DNA from: an uncultured Bacillota bacterium
GTDB taxonomy: Bacteria > Bacillota_I > Bacilli_A > RF39 > UBA660
Direction: 5' to 3'
Assembly: GCA_945928335.1 (NCBI GenBank)
Contig: CAMENK010000012.1
Coordinates: forward strand, 1-12,644
Length of the DNA: 12,644 nucleotides
Within the stretch, counting starts at the first letter, position 1, and every line of letters starts with the position of its first letter. The translations under genes and the position numbers were made by a program. Shown in pieces: positions 1 to 8,579 of the stretch. The notes beneath the pieces were generated by a model. It had not been told where the DNA came from. It did not search any database and worked only from the letters and a program-made list of their open reading frames with translations.

Positions 1-570
1 CACATAGATATAGAAAATTCAAAAACTAAAAAAATAATAACTTTAGACTTACCAGTGATAAAGTTAGAAAGGAAAAGTGAAGTAATATTTGATATATCTA
101 ATATTACTCAAGAAGAAAAAGATATTTTATTATTAGCAATAAATGATTCTACTGAATTTAATTATACTGATATAGAAATGTTTTTTATAGATGATGAAGA
201 ATTTCCTAATTATGGACCAGACTATAGTTATAGAATTGAAGATAATAAATTAGTATTAAGCTATAGTCGTGAAAATATTCAAACAATAGGAGAAAAAAAT
301 GAAGATTGGACTTATAATTATGAAAATGAATTTACTTTATTAGCTAAAGGATTTTTAAATAATAAGAGAGTTAATTATATGATAGTTTATTATGATAATG
401 GATTAAAAGCTAAATATATTGAAAATGAGCCAAACAATAATGTATTTATGAAAATGTTCTTTGAAGATGGTTATAAAGCAATTGCATTGTTTAAGAAAAA
501 TAATATAATTGCTAATAATATAAGAGAAAATTTAATTTATATAAATTCTTATAATGAATTAGATGAATAA
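1..570 (+). CDS. Unrecognised protein, 5' end cut by window edge
   Basis: The reading frame is open from base 1 to the TAA at 568-570, so about 189 C-terminal residues are present and the true start lies outside the window. The GTG at 55 has no ribosome-binding site before it and is more likely an internal Val. The product is acidic and rich in Asn, Ile, Tyr and Glu. It has no signal peptide, long hydrophobic segment, Cys pair or catalytic motif that I recognise. Alternating Tyr/Asp-rich stretches such as NYGPDYSYRIEDNK suggest a mainly beta soluble domain, but that is only an impression. Codon use matches the following genes, so it is probably resident. No clear terminator follows it, and metG starts about 108 bases downstream with its own promoter. 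Function unknown. Confidence 0.75.
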   Translation, partial: HIDIENSKTKKIITLDLPVIKLERKSEVIFDISNITQEEKDILLLAINDSTEFNYTDIEMFFIDDEEFPNYGPDYSYRIEDNKLVLSYSRENIQTIGEKNEDWTYNYENEFTLLAKGFLNNKRVNYMIVYYDNGLKAKYIENEPNNNVFMKMFFEDGYKAIALFKKNNIIANNIRENLIYINSYNELDE

Positions 571-636
571 AAAAAGTTTTTGTGTATTTTCTAAGGAAAA
601 GAAATAGTATAAATTAGTGCATTTAAATGAGATGTA

Positions 637-645
637 TGTTATAAT
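637..645 (+). promoter_or_regulatory. Extended -10 promoter of metG
   Basis: TGTTATAAT is a consensus extended -10 element (TG at 637-638, TATAAT at 640-645). No good -35 is visible 16-18 bases upstream, which is tolerable for an extended -10. Transcription should start near 652, leaving a leader of only about 26 nt before metG, too short for a T-box. A perfect 6-bp inverted repeat, AATAAC-TTCA-GTTATT (643-658), overlaps the -10 and the start point. Confidence 0.6.
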
Positions 646-677
646 AACTTCAGTTATTTTATTGAATGGAGTTGATT

Positions 678-2252
678 ATGATGAATAAATTTTATATTAC
701 AACACCTATTTATTATCCTAGTGGTAAATTTCATATAGGAACAGCTTATACAACAATATTAGCAGATGTACTTGCTAGGTATCATAGACAAAAGGGTGAG
801 GATGTTTATTTCTTAACAGGGTTAGATGAGCATGGGCAAAAAATTCAAATAAAGTCAGAAGAGATGGGTATATCTCCTCAAGAATATGTTGATGGAATGG
901 CTAGTAATGCTAAAGAATTGTGGAAGAAATTAAATATTACTAACAATGATTTTATTAGAACTACTGATAAAAGACATGTTGATGCGGTTACTAAAGCATT
1001 TAATATTTTATATGAGAATGGAGATATTTATAAAGGTAAGTATGTAGGAAAATATTGTGTACCTTGTGAAACTTTTTATACTGAAAGTCAATTAGTTGAT
1101 GGAAAGTGTCCTGAATGTGGTAGAGAAGTTAAGGAAGTAGAAGAAGAGACTTATTTCTTTAATATGAAAAAGTATGAAGATAGATTAAAGAAATTTTATG
1201 AAGAGAATCCTAATTTTTTAGTTCCACTTACTAAAAAGAATGAAATTATGAATAGTTTTGTTAATGTTGGTATAGAGGATTTATGTATATCTAGAACTAC
1301 TTTTGATTGGGGTATTAAAGTACCAGTTGATCCAAAACATGTAGTATATGTATGGTTAGATGCTTTACTTAATTATATAACTGCATTAGGTTATTTGAGT
1401 GAAGATGATTCTTTAATGAAAAAGTATTGGCCTGCTGATATTCAAATTATTGGAAAAGATATTTCAAGATTTCATGCTATTTATTGGCCTATATTCTTAA
1501 TGGCATTAAATTTACCATTACCTAAAAAGTTATTTGTTCATGATTTTATTATGATGAGAGATGGAAAAATGAGTAAGAGCAAAGGTAATGTAATTTATCC
1601 TGATATACTTGCTGATGCATATGGTGTAGATGCTGTTAGATATACTATTTTAAAGAGCTTACCTTATGGACAAGATGGGGAGTTTACTCCTGAATCATTT
1701 ATAGAAAAGTATAATACAGAGTTATGTAATGATTTAGGTAATTTAGTTAATAGAACTATAGCTATGATAAATAAATATCAAAATGGTGTTATTTATAAAA
1801 GTAATTGTAAAACTTCTTTTGATGATGAATTAAATAATTATATTACTAATGAAATAGAATTATATGAAAAAGAAATAGATAATATAAATATTCAAAATGC
1901 TTTAGGTCATATTCTTAATATAGTTTCTAGAACTAATAAATATATAGATGAGACTAGTCCTTGGGTTTTATATAAAGAAGAAAAGTATGAAGATTTAAAG
2001 AGTGTTATGTATAACTTATATGAGGCTATTAGAAAGATATCTATTTTGTTCTATCCTTTTATTCCTACTACTAGTGAAAATATATTTAATCAGTTGGGTG
2101 TTACTAATGAACAAAAGAATTATGATAGTTTAAGATATTTACCTGATTTAGAGAATAATAAAGTAATAGAAAAGGGTATTCCTTTATTTGAGAGATTAGA
2201 TGCTAATATAGAAATTGATAGACTTAAAGAATTGATGAAAGTAAATTCTTAA
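678..2252 (+). CDS. metG: Methionyl-tRNA synthetase (MetRS), short form
   Basis: Charges tRNA-Met with methionine in the cytoplasm, using ATP; needed for initiation and elongation. It is a class I enzyme. The N-terminal YITTPIYYPSGKFHIGT carries the HIGH-type motif at residues 19-22, here HIGT. A single zinc knuckle follows (CVPC at 127-130, CPEC at 144-147), then KMSKS at 297-301 and the helical anticodon-binding domain. The protein is 524 residues and stops after the anticodon domain; it lacks the C-terminal Trbp111-like tRNA-binding domain of Bacillus-type MetRS (about 660 residues). I start it at ATG 678, six bases after GGAG (668-671); the next ATG at 681 fits family alignments equally well. 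ATG 666 overlaps the ribosome-binding site and is rejected. First of four synthetase genes in a row, and the only one without a T-box. Confidence 0.95.
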   Translation: MMNKFYITTPIYYPSGKFHIGTAYTTILADVLARYHRQKGEDVYFLTGLDEHGQKIQIKSEEMGISPQEYVDGMASNAKELWKKLNITNNDFIRTTDKRHVDAVTKAFNILYENGDIYKGKYVGKYCVPCETFYTESQLVDGKCPECGREVKEVEEETYFFNMKKYEDRLKKFYEENPNFLVPLTKKNEIMNSFVNVGIEDLCISRTTFDWGIKVPVDPKHVVYVWLDALLNYITALGYLSEDDSLMKKYWPADIQIIGKDISRFHAIYWPIFLMALNLPLPKKLFVHDFIMMRDGKMSKSKGNVIYPDILADAYGVDAVRYTILKSLPYGQDGEFTPESFIEKYNTELCNDLGNLVNRTIAMINKYQNGVIYKSNCKTSFDDELNNYITNEIELYEKEIDNINIQNALGHILNIVSRTNKYIDETSPWVLYKEEKYEDLKSVMYNLYEAIRKISILFYPFIPTTSENIFNQLGVTNEQKNYDSLRYLPDLENNKVIEKGIPLFERLDANIEIDRLKELMKVNS

Positions 2253-2259
2253 TTTAGGC

Positions 2260-2288
2260 TTTAAAAAATAAATTAGATATGTTATAAT
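2260..2288 (+). promoter_or_regulatory. Promoter of the valS T-box transcript
   Basis: TTTAAA (2260-2265), 17-base spacer, TATAAT (2283-2288), with an extended TG at 2280-2281. The -35 begins only seven bases after the metG stop codon. Start of transcription expected near 2295. Confidence 0.6.
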
Positions 2289-2294
2289 TGGCAC

Positions 2295-2500
2295 AAGAAA
2301 ACGAAGACTAAGAGGAGTATAAAGTGGTATTTTGTAGAGAGTTAGTGAAAGGTGCAAACTAATAAATTAAACTTTAGAATGTAGCTTAGGAGTGTTTACT
2401 TGAAATTAAGTAGAGTAAAACGAGTAATGCACGTTAAGCATATGAGTATAAATTAAGGTGGTACCACGATAATTCGTCCTTTGGTATCATCTTTTATTTT
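2295..2500 (+). promoter_or_regulatory. T-box leader of valS, specifier GUA (Val)
   Basis: This is a tRNA-sensing leader: uncharged tRNA-Val should stabilise an antiterminator and let valS be transcribed. The T-box core AAGGTGGTACCACG lies at 2455-2468. The antiterminator can pair AAGG (2455-2458) with CCTT (2478-2481) and ACGA (2466-2469) with TCGT (2474-2477), leaving the UGGU bulge to contact the A73-CCA end. Upstream are Stem I marks: AGTA near 2315 and the purine-rich AGAGAG-GTTAG arm around 2336-2360. GAA-T-GTA-G at 2377-2384 puts the Val codon GTA (2381-2383) in the specifier position, followed by a purine as expected. Confidence 0.93.
2460..2500 (+). terminator. T-box-controlled terminator before valS
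   Basis: GGTACCA (2460-2466) pairs with TGGTATC (2482-2488), extended by CGA/TCG inside, followed by the U-rich tract CTTTTATTTT to 2500. It shares bases with the antiterminator, so the two folds exclude each other. Confidence 0.85.
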
Positions 2501-2510
2501 GGAGGTATTT

Positions 2511-5033
2511 ATGTTAGATAAGAAATATGATCACAAATTAGTAGAAGAAGGTAAATATGATTTTTGGTTAGAAAATAAGTATTTTGAAAGTGGAGATACT
2601 AGTAAAAAACCTTATGCAATTGTTATTCCACCACCTAATGTAACCGGAAAACTTCATCTAGGACATGCATGGGATACAACTTTACAAGATATAATTATTA
2701 GATTTAAGAGAATGCAAGGATATGATGCTTTATGGGTACCTGGTATGGATCATGCTGGAATAGCAACACAAGCTAAGGTGGATGCAAAACTTAAAGAACT
2801 AGGTATGAATCCTAGAAAAATGGATAGAACAGAATGGTTAAAGTATGCTTGGGATTGGAAAGAAGAATATTCTTTAAATATAAGAAGGCAATGGGCTAAG
2901 CTTGGTTTAAGTTTAGACTATTCTAAAGAAAGGTTCACTTTAGATAAGGGATTAAGTGATGCAGTTAAGTATGTTTTTGTTACTTTATATAATGAAGGTT
3001 TAATTTATAGAGGAGAAAGAATTATTAACTGGGATCCTGAAGCTATGACTGCTTTGTCTAATGAAGAAGTTGAGTATAAAGATGTTCCAGGAGCTTTTTA
3101 TCATATAAAGTATTTTATAGAAGGTACAGAAGACTATTTAGAAGTTGCTACAACTAGACCTGAAACTTTATTTGGAGATACTGCAGTTGCTGTAAATCCT
3201 AGCGATGAAAGATATAAGCATTTAATTGGTAAGAAATGTGTTTTACCAATAGTTAATAAGTTAATACCTATTATTGGAGATGAACATGCTGATCCTGAGT
3301 TTGGCACTGGTGTAGTTAAAATTACTCCTGCACATGATCCTAACGATTTTGAAGTAGGTAATAGACATAATTTAGAAAGAATTATAGTTATAAATACTGA
3401 TGGTACAATGAATGATAATGCTTTAAAATATTCAGGATTAGATAGATTTGAATGTAGGAAACAACTTGTTAAGGATTTAGAAGAATCTGGACTTTTGATT
3501 AAAGTTGAAGAAATGATTCATTCTGTAGGGCATTCAGAAAGAACTGGCGTTATGGTGGAACCTTATTTATCTAAGCAATGGTTTGTTAAGATGAGACCTT
3601 TAGCTGATAGGGTTTTAGAAAACCAAAAAAATAAAGATACTAAAGTTAACTTTGTACCTGAAAGATTTGAGAAAATTATGAATCACTGGATGGAAATAAC
3701 ATACGATTGGTGTATTTCTCGTCAACTTTGGTGGGGACATAGAATACCTGCTTGGTACAAAGGTGATGATGTTTATGTTGGCATAGAACCCCCTACTGAA
3801 GAAGGATGGGTACAAGATGAAGATGTTTTAGATACATGGTTTTCAAGTGCTTTGTGGCCTTTTAGTACATTAGGTTTTCCAGAAAATACTAAATTATTAG
3901 AGAGATATTATCCAAATAATGTTTTAGTTACTGGATATGATATTATACCTTTCTGGGTTAATAGAATGACTTTTCAAGGACTTCATTTTACTAATCAAAG
4001 ACCTTTTAAGGATTGTTTGATTCATGGTCTTATTAGAGATAATTTAGGTAGAAAAATGAGTAAGAGTTTAGGTAATGGTGTTGATCCTATGGATGTTATA
4101 GAACAATATGGATGCGATGCTTTAAGATTTTTCCTATCAACTTCTTCTGCTGCTGGTCAAGATTTAAGATATGATGAAGAAAAGGTTAAATCTACATGGA
4201 ATTTTATAAATAAACTTTGGAATGCTAGTAGATTTTGTCTTATGAATATAGATGATTTAAAAGAGTATGATTTTTCAAATTTAGATAATAAAGATAAATG
4301 GATTTTGAGTAAATTAAATAAAGTTATTGTTAAGGTTACTAAATCTATGGAAAAGTATGAATTTAATAATGCTGGTTCTATGCTTTATGACTTTATTTGG
4401 AGTGATTTCTGTGATTCTTATATAGAAATGTGCAAGTTTAGTTTAGATAATCTATCTACTAAAAGTACTTTATGTTATGTTATTACTTGTATATTAAAGA
4501 TGATGCATCCTTTTATGCCTTTTGTTACTGAAGAAATTTATAATATGTTACCAATTAAGTCTAATGAAAGTATTATGATTAGTGATTATCCAATATTAAA
4601 TAAAGAATTTGAGTTTGATGAAGAAGAAAATTTAATAGAAGATACTATTGGATTTATTAGAACTTTTAGAAATATAAAACAAGAAAATAATATTACTAAA
4701 GATTTAAAAGTTAAATTTAATAATAATGAGAACTATTCTCTTATAATTAGTATGCTTAAACTTAGTGATAGTATTGCAGATGAAGGTATGAATATTACTG
4801 AGTATAAGGTAAACTATGGTAGATTTAGTGCTTCTATATATTATGAAAAAGAAGAAACTATAGAAGATATTAAATTAAAGGAAAAACAAATTGAAACTTT
4901 GAAACAAAGTATAGAAAAAAGAGAAAAATTATTATCAAATGAAAATTTTATTAATAAGGCTCCTTCTAATTTAGTAGAAGAAGAAAGAATAAAATTAGAA
5001 AATGATAAGAAATTATTGGAAAGATTAGTTTAA
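2511..5033 (+). CDS. valS: Valyl-tRNA synthetase (ValRS)
   Basis: Charges tRNA-Val with valine and clears mischarged Thr. It is a class I enzyme with [13 protein letters not shown] at the N-terminus (HLGH at 49-52), the CP1 editing insert in the middle ([10 protein letters not shown], then [11 protein letters not shown]), and the family signatures [13 protein letters not shown] and [23 protein letters not shown] is at 515-519, followed by the anticodon-binding helices and a charged coiled-coil tail over roughly the last 60 residues, the ValRS arm that grips tRNA. Length is 840 residues, slightly below the usual 880. The Cys-rich loop often found after WWGHRIPAW is reduced to a short cysteine-free stretch. 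Start is ATG 2511, five bases after GGAGG; the upstream TTG at 2481 lies inside the terminator hairpin and is not used. Controlled by its own T-box. Confidence 0.97.
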   Translation: MLDKKYDHKLVEEGKYDFWLENKYFESGDTSKKPYAIVIPPPNVTGKLHLGHAWDTTLQDIIIRFKRMQGYDALWVPGMDHAGIATQAKVDAKLKELGMNPRKMDRTEWLKYAWDWKEEYSLNIRRQWAKLGLSLDYSKERFTLDKGLSDAVKYVFVTLYNEGLIYRGERIINWDPEAMTALSNEEVEYKDVPGAFYHIKYFIEGTEDYLEVATTRPETLFGDTAVAVNPSDERYKHLIGKKCVLPIVNKLIPIIGDEHADPEFGTGVVKITPAHDPNDFEVGNRHNLERIIVINTDGTMNDNALKYSGLDRFECRKQLVKDLEESGLLIKVEEMIHSVGHSERTGVMVEPYLSKQWFVKMRPLADRVLENQKNKDTKVNFVPERFEKIMNHWMEITYDWCISRQLWWGHRIPAWYKGDDVYVGIEPPTEEGWVQDEDVLDTWFSSALWPFSTLGFPENTKLLERYYPNNVLVTGYDIIPFWVNRMTFQGLHFTNQRPFKDCLIHGLIRDNLGRKMSKSLGNGVDPMDVIEQYGCDALRFFLSTSSAAGQDLRYDEEKVKSTWNFINKLWNASRFCLMNIDDLKEYDFSNLDNKDKWILSKLNKVIVKVTKSMEKYEFNNAGSMLYDFIWSDFCDSYIEMCKFSLDNLSTKSTLCYVITCILKMMHPFMPFVTEEIYNMLPIKSNESIMISDYPILNKEFEFDEEENLIEDTIGFIRTFRNIKQENNITKDLKVKFNNNENYSLIISMLKLSDSIADEGMNITEYKVNYGRFSASIYYEKEETIEDIKLKEKQIETLKQSIEKREKLLSNENFINKAPSNLVEEERIKLENDKKLLERLV

Positions 5034-5036
5034 GGA

Positions 5037-5064
5037 TTGAAAAAAATATTAAAAGTGATAAAAT
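5037..5064 (+). promoter_or_regulatory. Promoter of the thrS T-box transcript
   Basis: TTGAAA (5037-5042), 16-base spacer, TAAAAT (5059-5064), extended by TG at 5056-5057. It starts four bases after the valS stop. The same design (TTGAAA, 16 bases, TGATAAA-type -10) precedes tyrS. Confidence 0.65.
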
Positions 5065-5070
5065 TATATT

Positions 5071-5277
5071 AAGTTAAATGTTTTGATTAGGACATGGTTA
5101 TTGATGAATTTTATAAAGCGAGTTGTGTTTGGTGTGAGACAACAAAAATAATTGATAATTACTACCTATGAACTGGACTCGAAAGATGTTCCCGGGATTC
5201 CCGTTATGTAAATAAAGTAAAATTATGGATGGTACCGTGTCTATTTAAGCACTCCTATAAAGGGGTGTTTTTTATTT
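5071..5277 (+). promoter_or_regulatory. Divergent T-box leader of thrS, specifier ACU (Thr)
   Basis: The T-box core is degenerate: ATGGATGGTACCGTGT (5225-5240), keeping the UGGU bulge and ACC. The antiterminator nevertheless pairs well. TTATGGA (5223-5229) pairs with TCC-ATAA (5253-5260) with one bulged T, and GTGT (5237-5240) pairs with GCAC (5249-5252). The Stem I tip is visible as GTTGT (5122-5126) and ACAAC (5139-5143) around GTTTGGTGTGAG. The specifier region reads ATTACTACC at 5158-5166. ACT (5161-5163) is preferred because it is followed by a purine and because CC then joins a basal helix with GG near 5096; ACC (5164-5166) is also a Thr codon. The usual AGTA/GAA loop E pair is not clear here. 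The extra hairpin CGGG-ATT-CCCG lies at 5193-5203. Confidence 0.85.
5247..5277 (+). terminator. T-box-controlled terminator before thrS
   Basis: AAGCACTCC (5247-5255) pairs with GGGGTGTTT (5262-5270) around a six-base loop, followed by a T-rich tract to 5277. The 5' arm is shared with the antiterminator. Confidence 0.85.
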
Positions 5278-5297
5278 AACTTTAAAGGAGGAAAAGT

Positions 5298-7058
5298 ATG
5301 ATAAATATTAAAGAAAGTGATTTGAATACATTAAATCACTCATGTGCACATTTGATGGCACAAGCAATTAAACATTTATATCCAGAAGCAAAGTTTTGGG
5401 TGGGACCTGTAATTGAAGATGGTTTTTATTATGATGTAGACTTGGGAGAAGTTTCTATAACTGAAGATGATTTACCTAAGATTGAAAAAGAAATGAAAAA
5501 AATAAGTAAGGATGGAAAGAGAATTGTTAGACATGAGATATCTAAAGATGAGGCATTAGATATGTTTAAAGATGATCCTTATAAAATAGATTTAATTTCT
5601 AGGATGGATGAAAATGAAAATGTAATTAGTTGTTATACTCAAGGAGACTTTACTGATTTATGTCGTGGACCTCATGTTGATAGTGTTAAAGAAATTAAAT
5701 ATTTTAAATTATTAAAAGTAAGTGGAGCTTATTGGAAAGGTGATTCTAAAAATAAGATGCTTCAAAGGATATATGGAGTATGTTTTACTAATGAAGAAGA
5801 TTTAAATTCTTATTTACATGAATTAGAAGAAGCTAAGGAAAGAGATCATAGAAAGATTGGTAAGAATTTAGGTATTTTTATGAATAGTGATCTTGTTGGA
5901 AAAGGTATGCCTTTATGGCTTCCTAATGGAGCTATTGTAAGAAAAGAATTAGAGAATTATATATATAATAAAGAAAGGAAAATGGGTTATAAACATGTGT
6001 ATACTCCTTGTGTTGGAACTGTAGATTTATATAAAACTTCAGGGCATTGGGATCATTATAAAGAAAATATGTTTCCTATGATGAAAGTTGATGAGGAAGA
6101 ATTTGTTTTAAGACCTATGAATTGTCCACATCATATGTTAATTTATGGAAATGAACTTCATTCATATAGAGATTTACCTATAAGGATTGGAGAATTTGCT
6201 ACTGATTTTAGATATGAAGCTAGTGGAGCAGTTAAAGGACTTGAAAGAGTTAGATGTATGTGTCAAAATGATGCTCATTTATTTGTAACTCCTGAACAAA
6301 TTAAGGAGGAATTTAAAAAGGTAGTTTCTTTAATTTTAGATGTTTATAAAGATTTTGGATTTAAAAATTATTCATTTAGACTTTCTTTGAGAGATCCTCT
6401 AGATAAAGAAAAATATTTTGATGATGATGAAATGTGGAATGAAGCAGAAAGTAAGTTAAGAGAAGTTTTAAATGAATTAGGTGTTCAATATGTTGAGGCT
6501 ATTGGTGAAGCAGCATTTTATGGGCCTAAACTTGACGTAGAGGTTAAACCCGCTATTGGGCCTGAAGTTACTCTTTCAACATGTCAATTAGATTTCTTAC
6601 TACCTAGAAGATTTGAATTAACTTATATAGATAAAGATGGTAGTAAAAAGACACCTGTTGTATTACATCGTGCGATTTTTGGAACTTTTGATAGATTTAC
6701 AGCATTCTTAATGGAAGAAACTAAGGGAGCATTTCCTTTATGGTTATGTCCTATACAAATTAATATTATTCCTGTTAATAATGAATATCATTTAGAATAT
6801 TCTAAGAAAGTATTTGATGCTTTAGATTCATTAGATATAAGGGTTAAATTAGATGATAGAAATGAAAAATTATCTTATAAAATGAGAGAAAGTCAAGCTA
6901 ATAAAGTACCTTTAACTTTAATACTTGGAGATAAGGAAGTTGAAGGAAATAGTATTAGTTATAGGAAGTTTGGTAGTCAAGAAACTTATAATTTAAATTT
7001 AGATGAGTTTGTTAATAAAGTTAAAAGTTGTATAGATAATAAAGATTATAATTTATAG
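5298..7058 (+). CDS. thrS: Threonyl-tRNA synthetase lacking the N-terminal TGS domain
   Basis: Charges tRNA-Thr with threonine; class II enzyme. At 586 residues it is shorter than the usual 640. It starts almost directly at the second (editing) domain: LNHSCAH gives H14 and H18, and DLCRGPH gives C122 and H126. These are the four residues expected for clearing Ser-tRNA-Thr, so editing looks intact. The catalytic core follows, with zinc ligands C276 (MNCPHH), H327 (NDAHLF) and H457 (VVLHRA), the motif 2 arginine in DFRYEASG, and a C-terminal anticodon-binding domain. Motif 2 context is unusual: [12 protein letters not shown] where most enzymes have RVRxFTQDDAH. Start is ATG 5298, six bases after AAAGGAGG; no upstream coding sequence is possible because the terminator lies there, so the missing domain is real. 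Own T-box leader. Confidence 0.96.
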   Translation: MINIKESDLNTLNHSCAHLMAQAIKHLYPEAKFWVGPVIEDGFYYDVDLGEVSITEDDLPKIEKEMKKISKDGKRIVRHEISKDEALDMFKDDPYKIDLISRMDENENVISCYTQGDFTDLCRGPHVDSVKEIKYFKLLKVSGAYWKGDSKNKMLQRIYGVCFTNEEDLNSYLHELEEAKERDHRKIGKNLGIFMNSDLVGKGMPLWLPNGAIVRKELENYIYNKERKMGYKHVYTPCVGTVDLYKTSGHWDHYKENMFPMMKVDEEEFVLRPMNCPHHMLIYGNELHSYRDLPIRIGEFATDFRYEASGAVKGLERVRCMCQNDAHLFVTPEQIKEEFKKVVSLILDVYKDFGFKNYSFRLSLRDPLDKEKYFDDDEMWNEAESKLREVLNELGVQYVEAIGEAAFYGPKLDVEVKPAIGPEVTLSTCQLDFLLPRRFELTYIDKDGSKKTPVVLHRAIFGTFDRFTAFLMEETKGAFPLWLCPIQINIIPVNNEYHLEYSKKVFDALDSLDIRVKLDDRNEKLSYKMRESQANKVPLTLILGDKEVEGNSISYRKFGSQETYNLNLDEFVNKVKSCIDNKDYNL

Positions 7059-7086
7059 TTGAAAAATTATTTAATTGTGATAAACT
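7059..7086 (+). promoter_or_regulatory. Promoter of the tyrS T-box transcript
   Basis: TTGAAA (7059-7064), 16-base spacer, TAAACT (7081-7086), extended by TG at 7078-7079. The -35 begins on the base right after the thrS stop codon. Confidence 0.6.
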
Positions 7087-7092
7087 AATATT

Positions 7093-7283
7093 AGTGAACG
7101 AAGAGTAATAATAAGTAATTTATTGTGCTTCTTTTAGAGAGTTTGTGGTTGGTGAAAACAAATAAAGTATAATAAATGAAATACATATTATGAGTTCAAA
7201 TCGTTAATTACGTTATAATTAAGAGAAAAAAATAAGGTGGTACCACGGATATTGTTCGTCCTTTAGGTAGCATCTTTTTTGTT
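7093..7283 (+). promoter_or_regulatory. T-box leader of tyrS, specifier UAC (Tyr)
   Basis: The T-box core AAGGTGGTACCACG is at 7234-7247, identical to that of valS. The antiterminator pairs AAGG (7234-7237) with CCTT (7260-7263) and ACG (7245-7247) with CGT (7257-7259). Stem I marks are CGAAGAGTA near 7098, AGAGAGTTTG near 7136 and the GTGGTTGGTGAAAAC tip. GAA-A-TAC-A at 7178-7185 places the Tyr codon TAC (7182-7184) in the same specifier context as in valS. Confidence 0.93.
7238..7283 (+). terminator. T-box-controlled terminator before tyrS
   Basis: TACC (7241-7244) with GGTA (7266-7269) and ACG with CGT form a terminator stem with one internal mismatch, followed by CTTTTTTGTTT. It excludes the antiterminator fold. 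The stem is weaker than in valS. Confidence 0.75.
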
Positions 7284-7297
7284 TGAAGGAGGAAATT

Positions 7298-8512
7298 ATG
7301 TCATTATATGAAGATTTAAAATGGAGAGGTTTAATTAAAGATGTAGCGGGAGAAAATTTAAAAGATTTATTAGATGGAGAACCTATAACTTTTTATTGGG
7401 GTACTGATCCAACAGCTGATAGTTTACATATTGGTCATTATTCATCTTTAGTAACTGCTAAGAGGTTAGCTAATTATGGTCATCATCCTTTATTATTATG
7501 TGGTGGAGCAACTGGAAGAATTGGAGATCCAAGGCCTACAGCTGAAAGAGAAATTTTGGCAAATGAAGTTATAGAAAATAATATATCTCATATTAAAGCT
7601 CAAATAAATAGATTATTTGATGGAAAAGCAGAGATTGTAGATAATTATGATTGGACTAAGGATTATACTTTTTTAGAGTTTTTGCGTGATATTGGTAAAT
7701 ATATAAATGTTAACTATATGCTTAATAAGGATATTATTTCTAGAAGACTTGAGACAGGTATTACATATGCTGAATTTTCATATACTTTATTGCAGGGATA
7801 TGATTTCTTGTATTTATATGAGCATAAGAATTGTGTTTTGCAAGTAGAGGGTTCTGATCAATGGGGTAATATTACTACTGGTATAGAGCTTATTAAGAAG
7901 AAATTAAATAAAGAAGCTTATGGATTTACTATGCCTTTAATACTTGATTCTAATGGTAATAAGTTTGGTAAAAGTGCTGGTAATGCTTTATGGTTAGATG
8001 AGACAAAAACATCTCCTTATGAAATTTATCAATACCTAATAAATGCTGAAGATTCTAAAGTTCTAGAATATTTAAAAGTATTTACATTTTTAACTAAAGA
8101 AGAAATAGAAGATATTATGGTTAAACAGAATGCTGCTCCTCATTTAAGAATCGCTCAGAAGACTTTGGCTTTTGAAGTAGTTAAAGATATTCATGGAGAA
8201 GATGCGGCTCTTTTAGCTAAAAAGACTAGTGAGGATATTTTTAGTAATCGTGGTAATTCAGAAAATACTTTTAAAAAAGTTCTTGATAAGAATTTAATTG
8301 TTAATGGAATAAATATATTAGATTTATTAGTTTTAACTGATATGTTTGATTCTAAAAGTGATGCAAGAAGAATGGTTGAACAAAATGCAGTGAGTATAAA
8401 TAATAAAAAAGTTACTGATAAGAATGTTATTATTACTATTGATGATTTAGAAAATAACGAATTGTTAGTACAAAAGGGTAAAAAGAATTTCTTGAAACTT
8501 ATATTTGAATAA
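7298..8512 (+). CDS. tyrS: Tyrosyl-tRNA synthetase (TyrRS)
   Basis: Charges tRNA-Tyr with tyrosine. It is a bacterial class Ic TyrRS of 404 residues, near the usual 420. Visible in order are FYWGTDPTADSLHIGH with HIGH at 44-47, GGATGRIGDP, the tyrosine-pocket segment YAEFSYTLLQGYDF, and VEGSDQWGNITTG. The KMSKS loop appears as KFGKS at 222-226, the normal TyrRS variant. A linker follows, and then an S4-like RNA-binding domain from about residue 335 (SDARRMVEQNAVSINNKKVTD). Start is ATG 7298, five bases after AAGGAGG; the TTG at 7283 lies upstream of that site and is rejected. The last synthetase of the cluster; its transcript ends at the hairpin at 8511-8537. Confidence 0.97.
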   Translation: MSLYEDLKWRGLIKDVAGENLKDLLDGEPITFYWGTDPTADSLHIGHYSSLVTAKRLANYGHHPLLLCGGATGRIGDPRPTAEREILANEVIENNISHIKAQINRLFDGKAEIVDNYDWTKDYTFLEFLRDIGKYINVNYMLNKDIISRRLETGITYAEFSYTLLQGYDFLYLYEHKNCVLQVEGSDQWGNITTGIELIKKKLNKEAYGFTMPLILDSNGNKFGKSAGNALWLDETKTSPYEIYQYLINAEDSKVLEYLKVFTFLTKEEIEDIMVKQNAAPHLRIAQKTLAFEVVKDIHGEDAALLAKKTSEDIFSNRGNSENTFKKVLDKNLIVNGINILDLLVLTDMFDSKSDARRMVEQNAVSINNKKVTDKNVIITIDDLENNELLVQKGKKNFLKLIFE

Positions 8513-8537
8513 CTAACCTTATGGGTTAGTTTTCTTT
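8511..8537 (+). terminator. Terminator after tyrS
   Basis: AACTAACC (8511-8518) and GGTTAGTT (8524-8531) form an 8-bp stem with a five-base loop, followed by a pyrimidine/T-rich tract. The stem begins inside the tyrS stop codon. It separates the synthetase cluster from the next operon. Confidence 0.85.
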
Positions 8538-8563
8538 ACTTTTTCTTTCTTTTAATCTATAAT
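8535..8563 (+). promoter_or_regulatory. Promoter of the ATP-grasp/ZIP/PAP2/DUF368 operon
   Basis: TTTACT (8535-8540), 17-base spacer, TATAAT (8558-8563). Transcription would begin near 8570, almost at the ribosome-binding site GGTGG (8571-8575), so the 5' leader would be only about ten bases. Confidence 0.55.
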
Positions 8564-8579
8564 TTATATAGGTGGAAAA

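Noticed and set aside
55..570. GTG at 55 as the start of the first gene
   Set aside because: No ribosome-binding site before it, and the frame is open to base 1, so the gene more likely begins outside the window.
597..625. Possible terminator after the first gene
   Set aside because: TTTTC/GAAAA gives only five pairs and no T-run follows.
2481..2510. TTG 2481 as valS start
   Set aside because: Lies inside the T-box terminator; the AUG at 2511 has a proper GGAGG and matches the usual ValRS N-terminus.
3615..3815. 66-codon open frame on the - strand
   Set aside because: Lies wholly inside valS, antisense, with no ribosome-binding site or recognisable product; a shadow of the coding sequence.
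7222..7232. A-rich run in the tyrS leader as a slippage site or repeat
   Set aside because: Poly-A runs are frequent in this AT-rich sequence; nothing marks this one.
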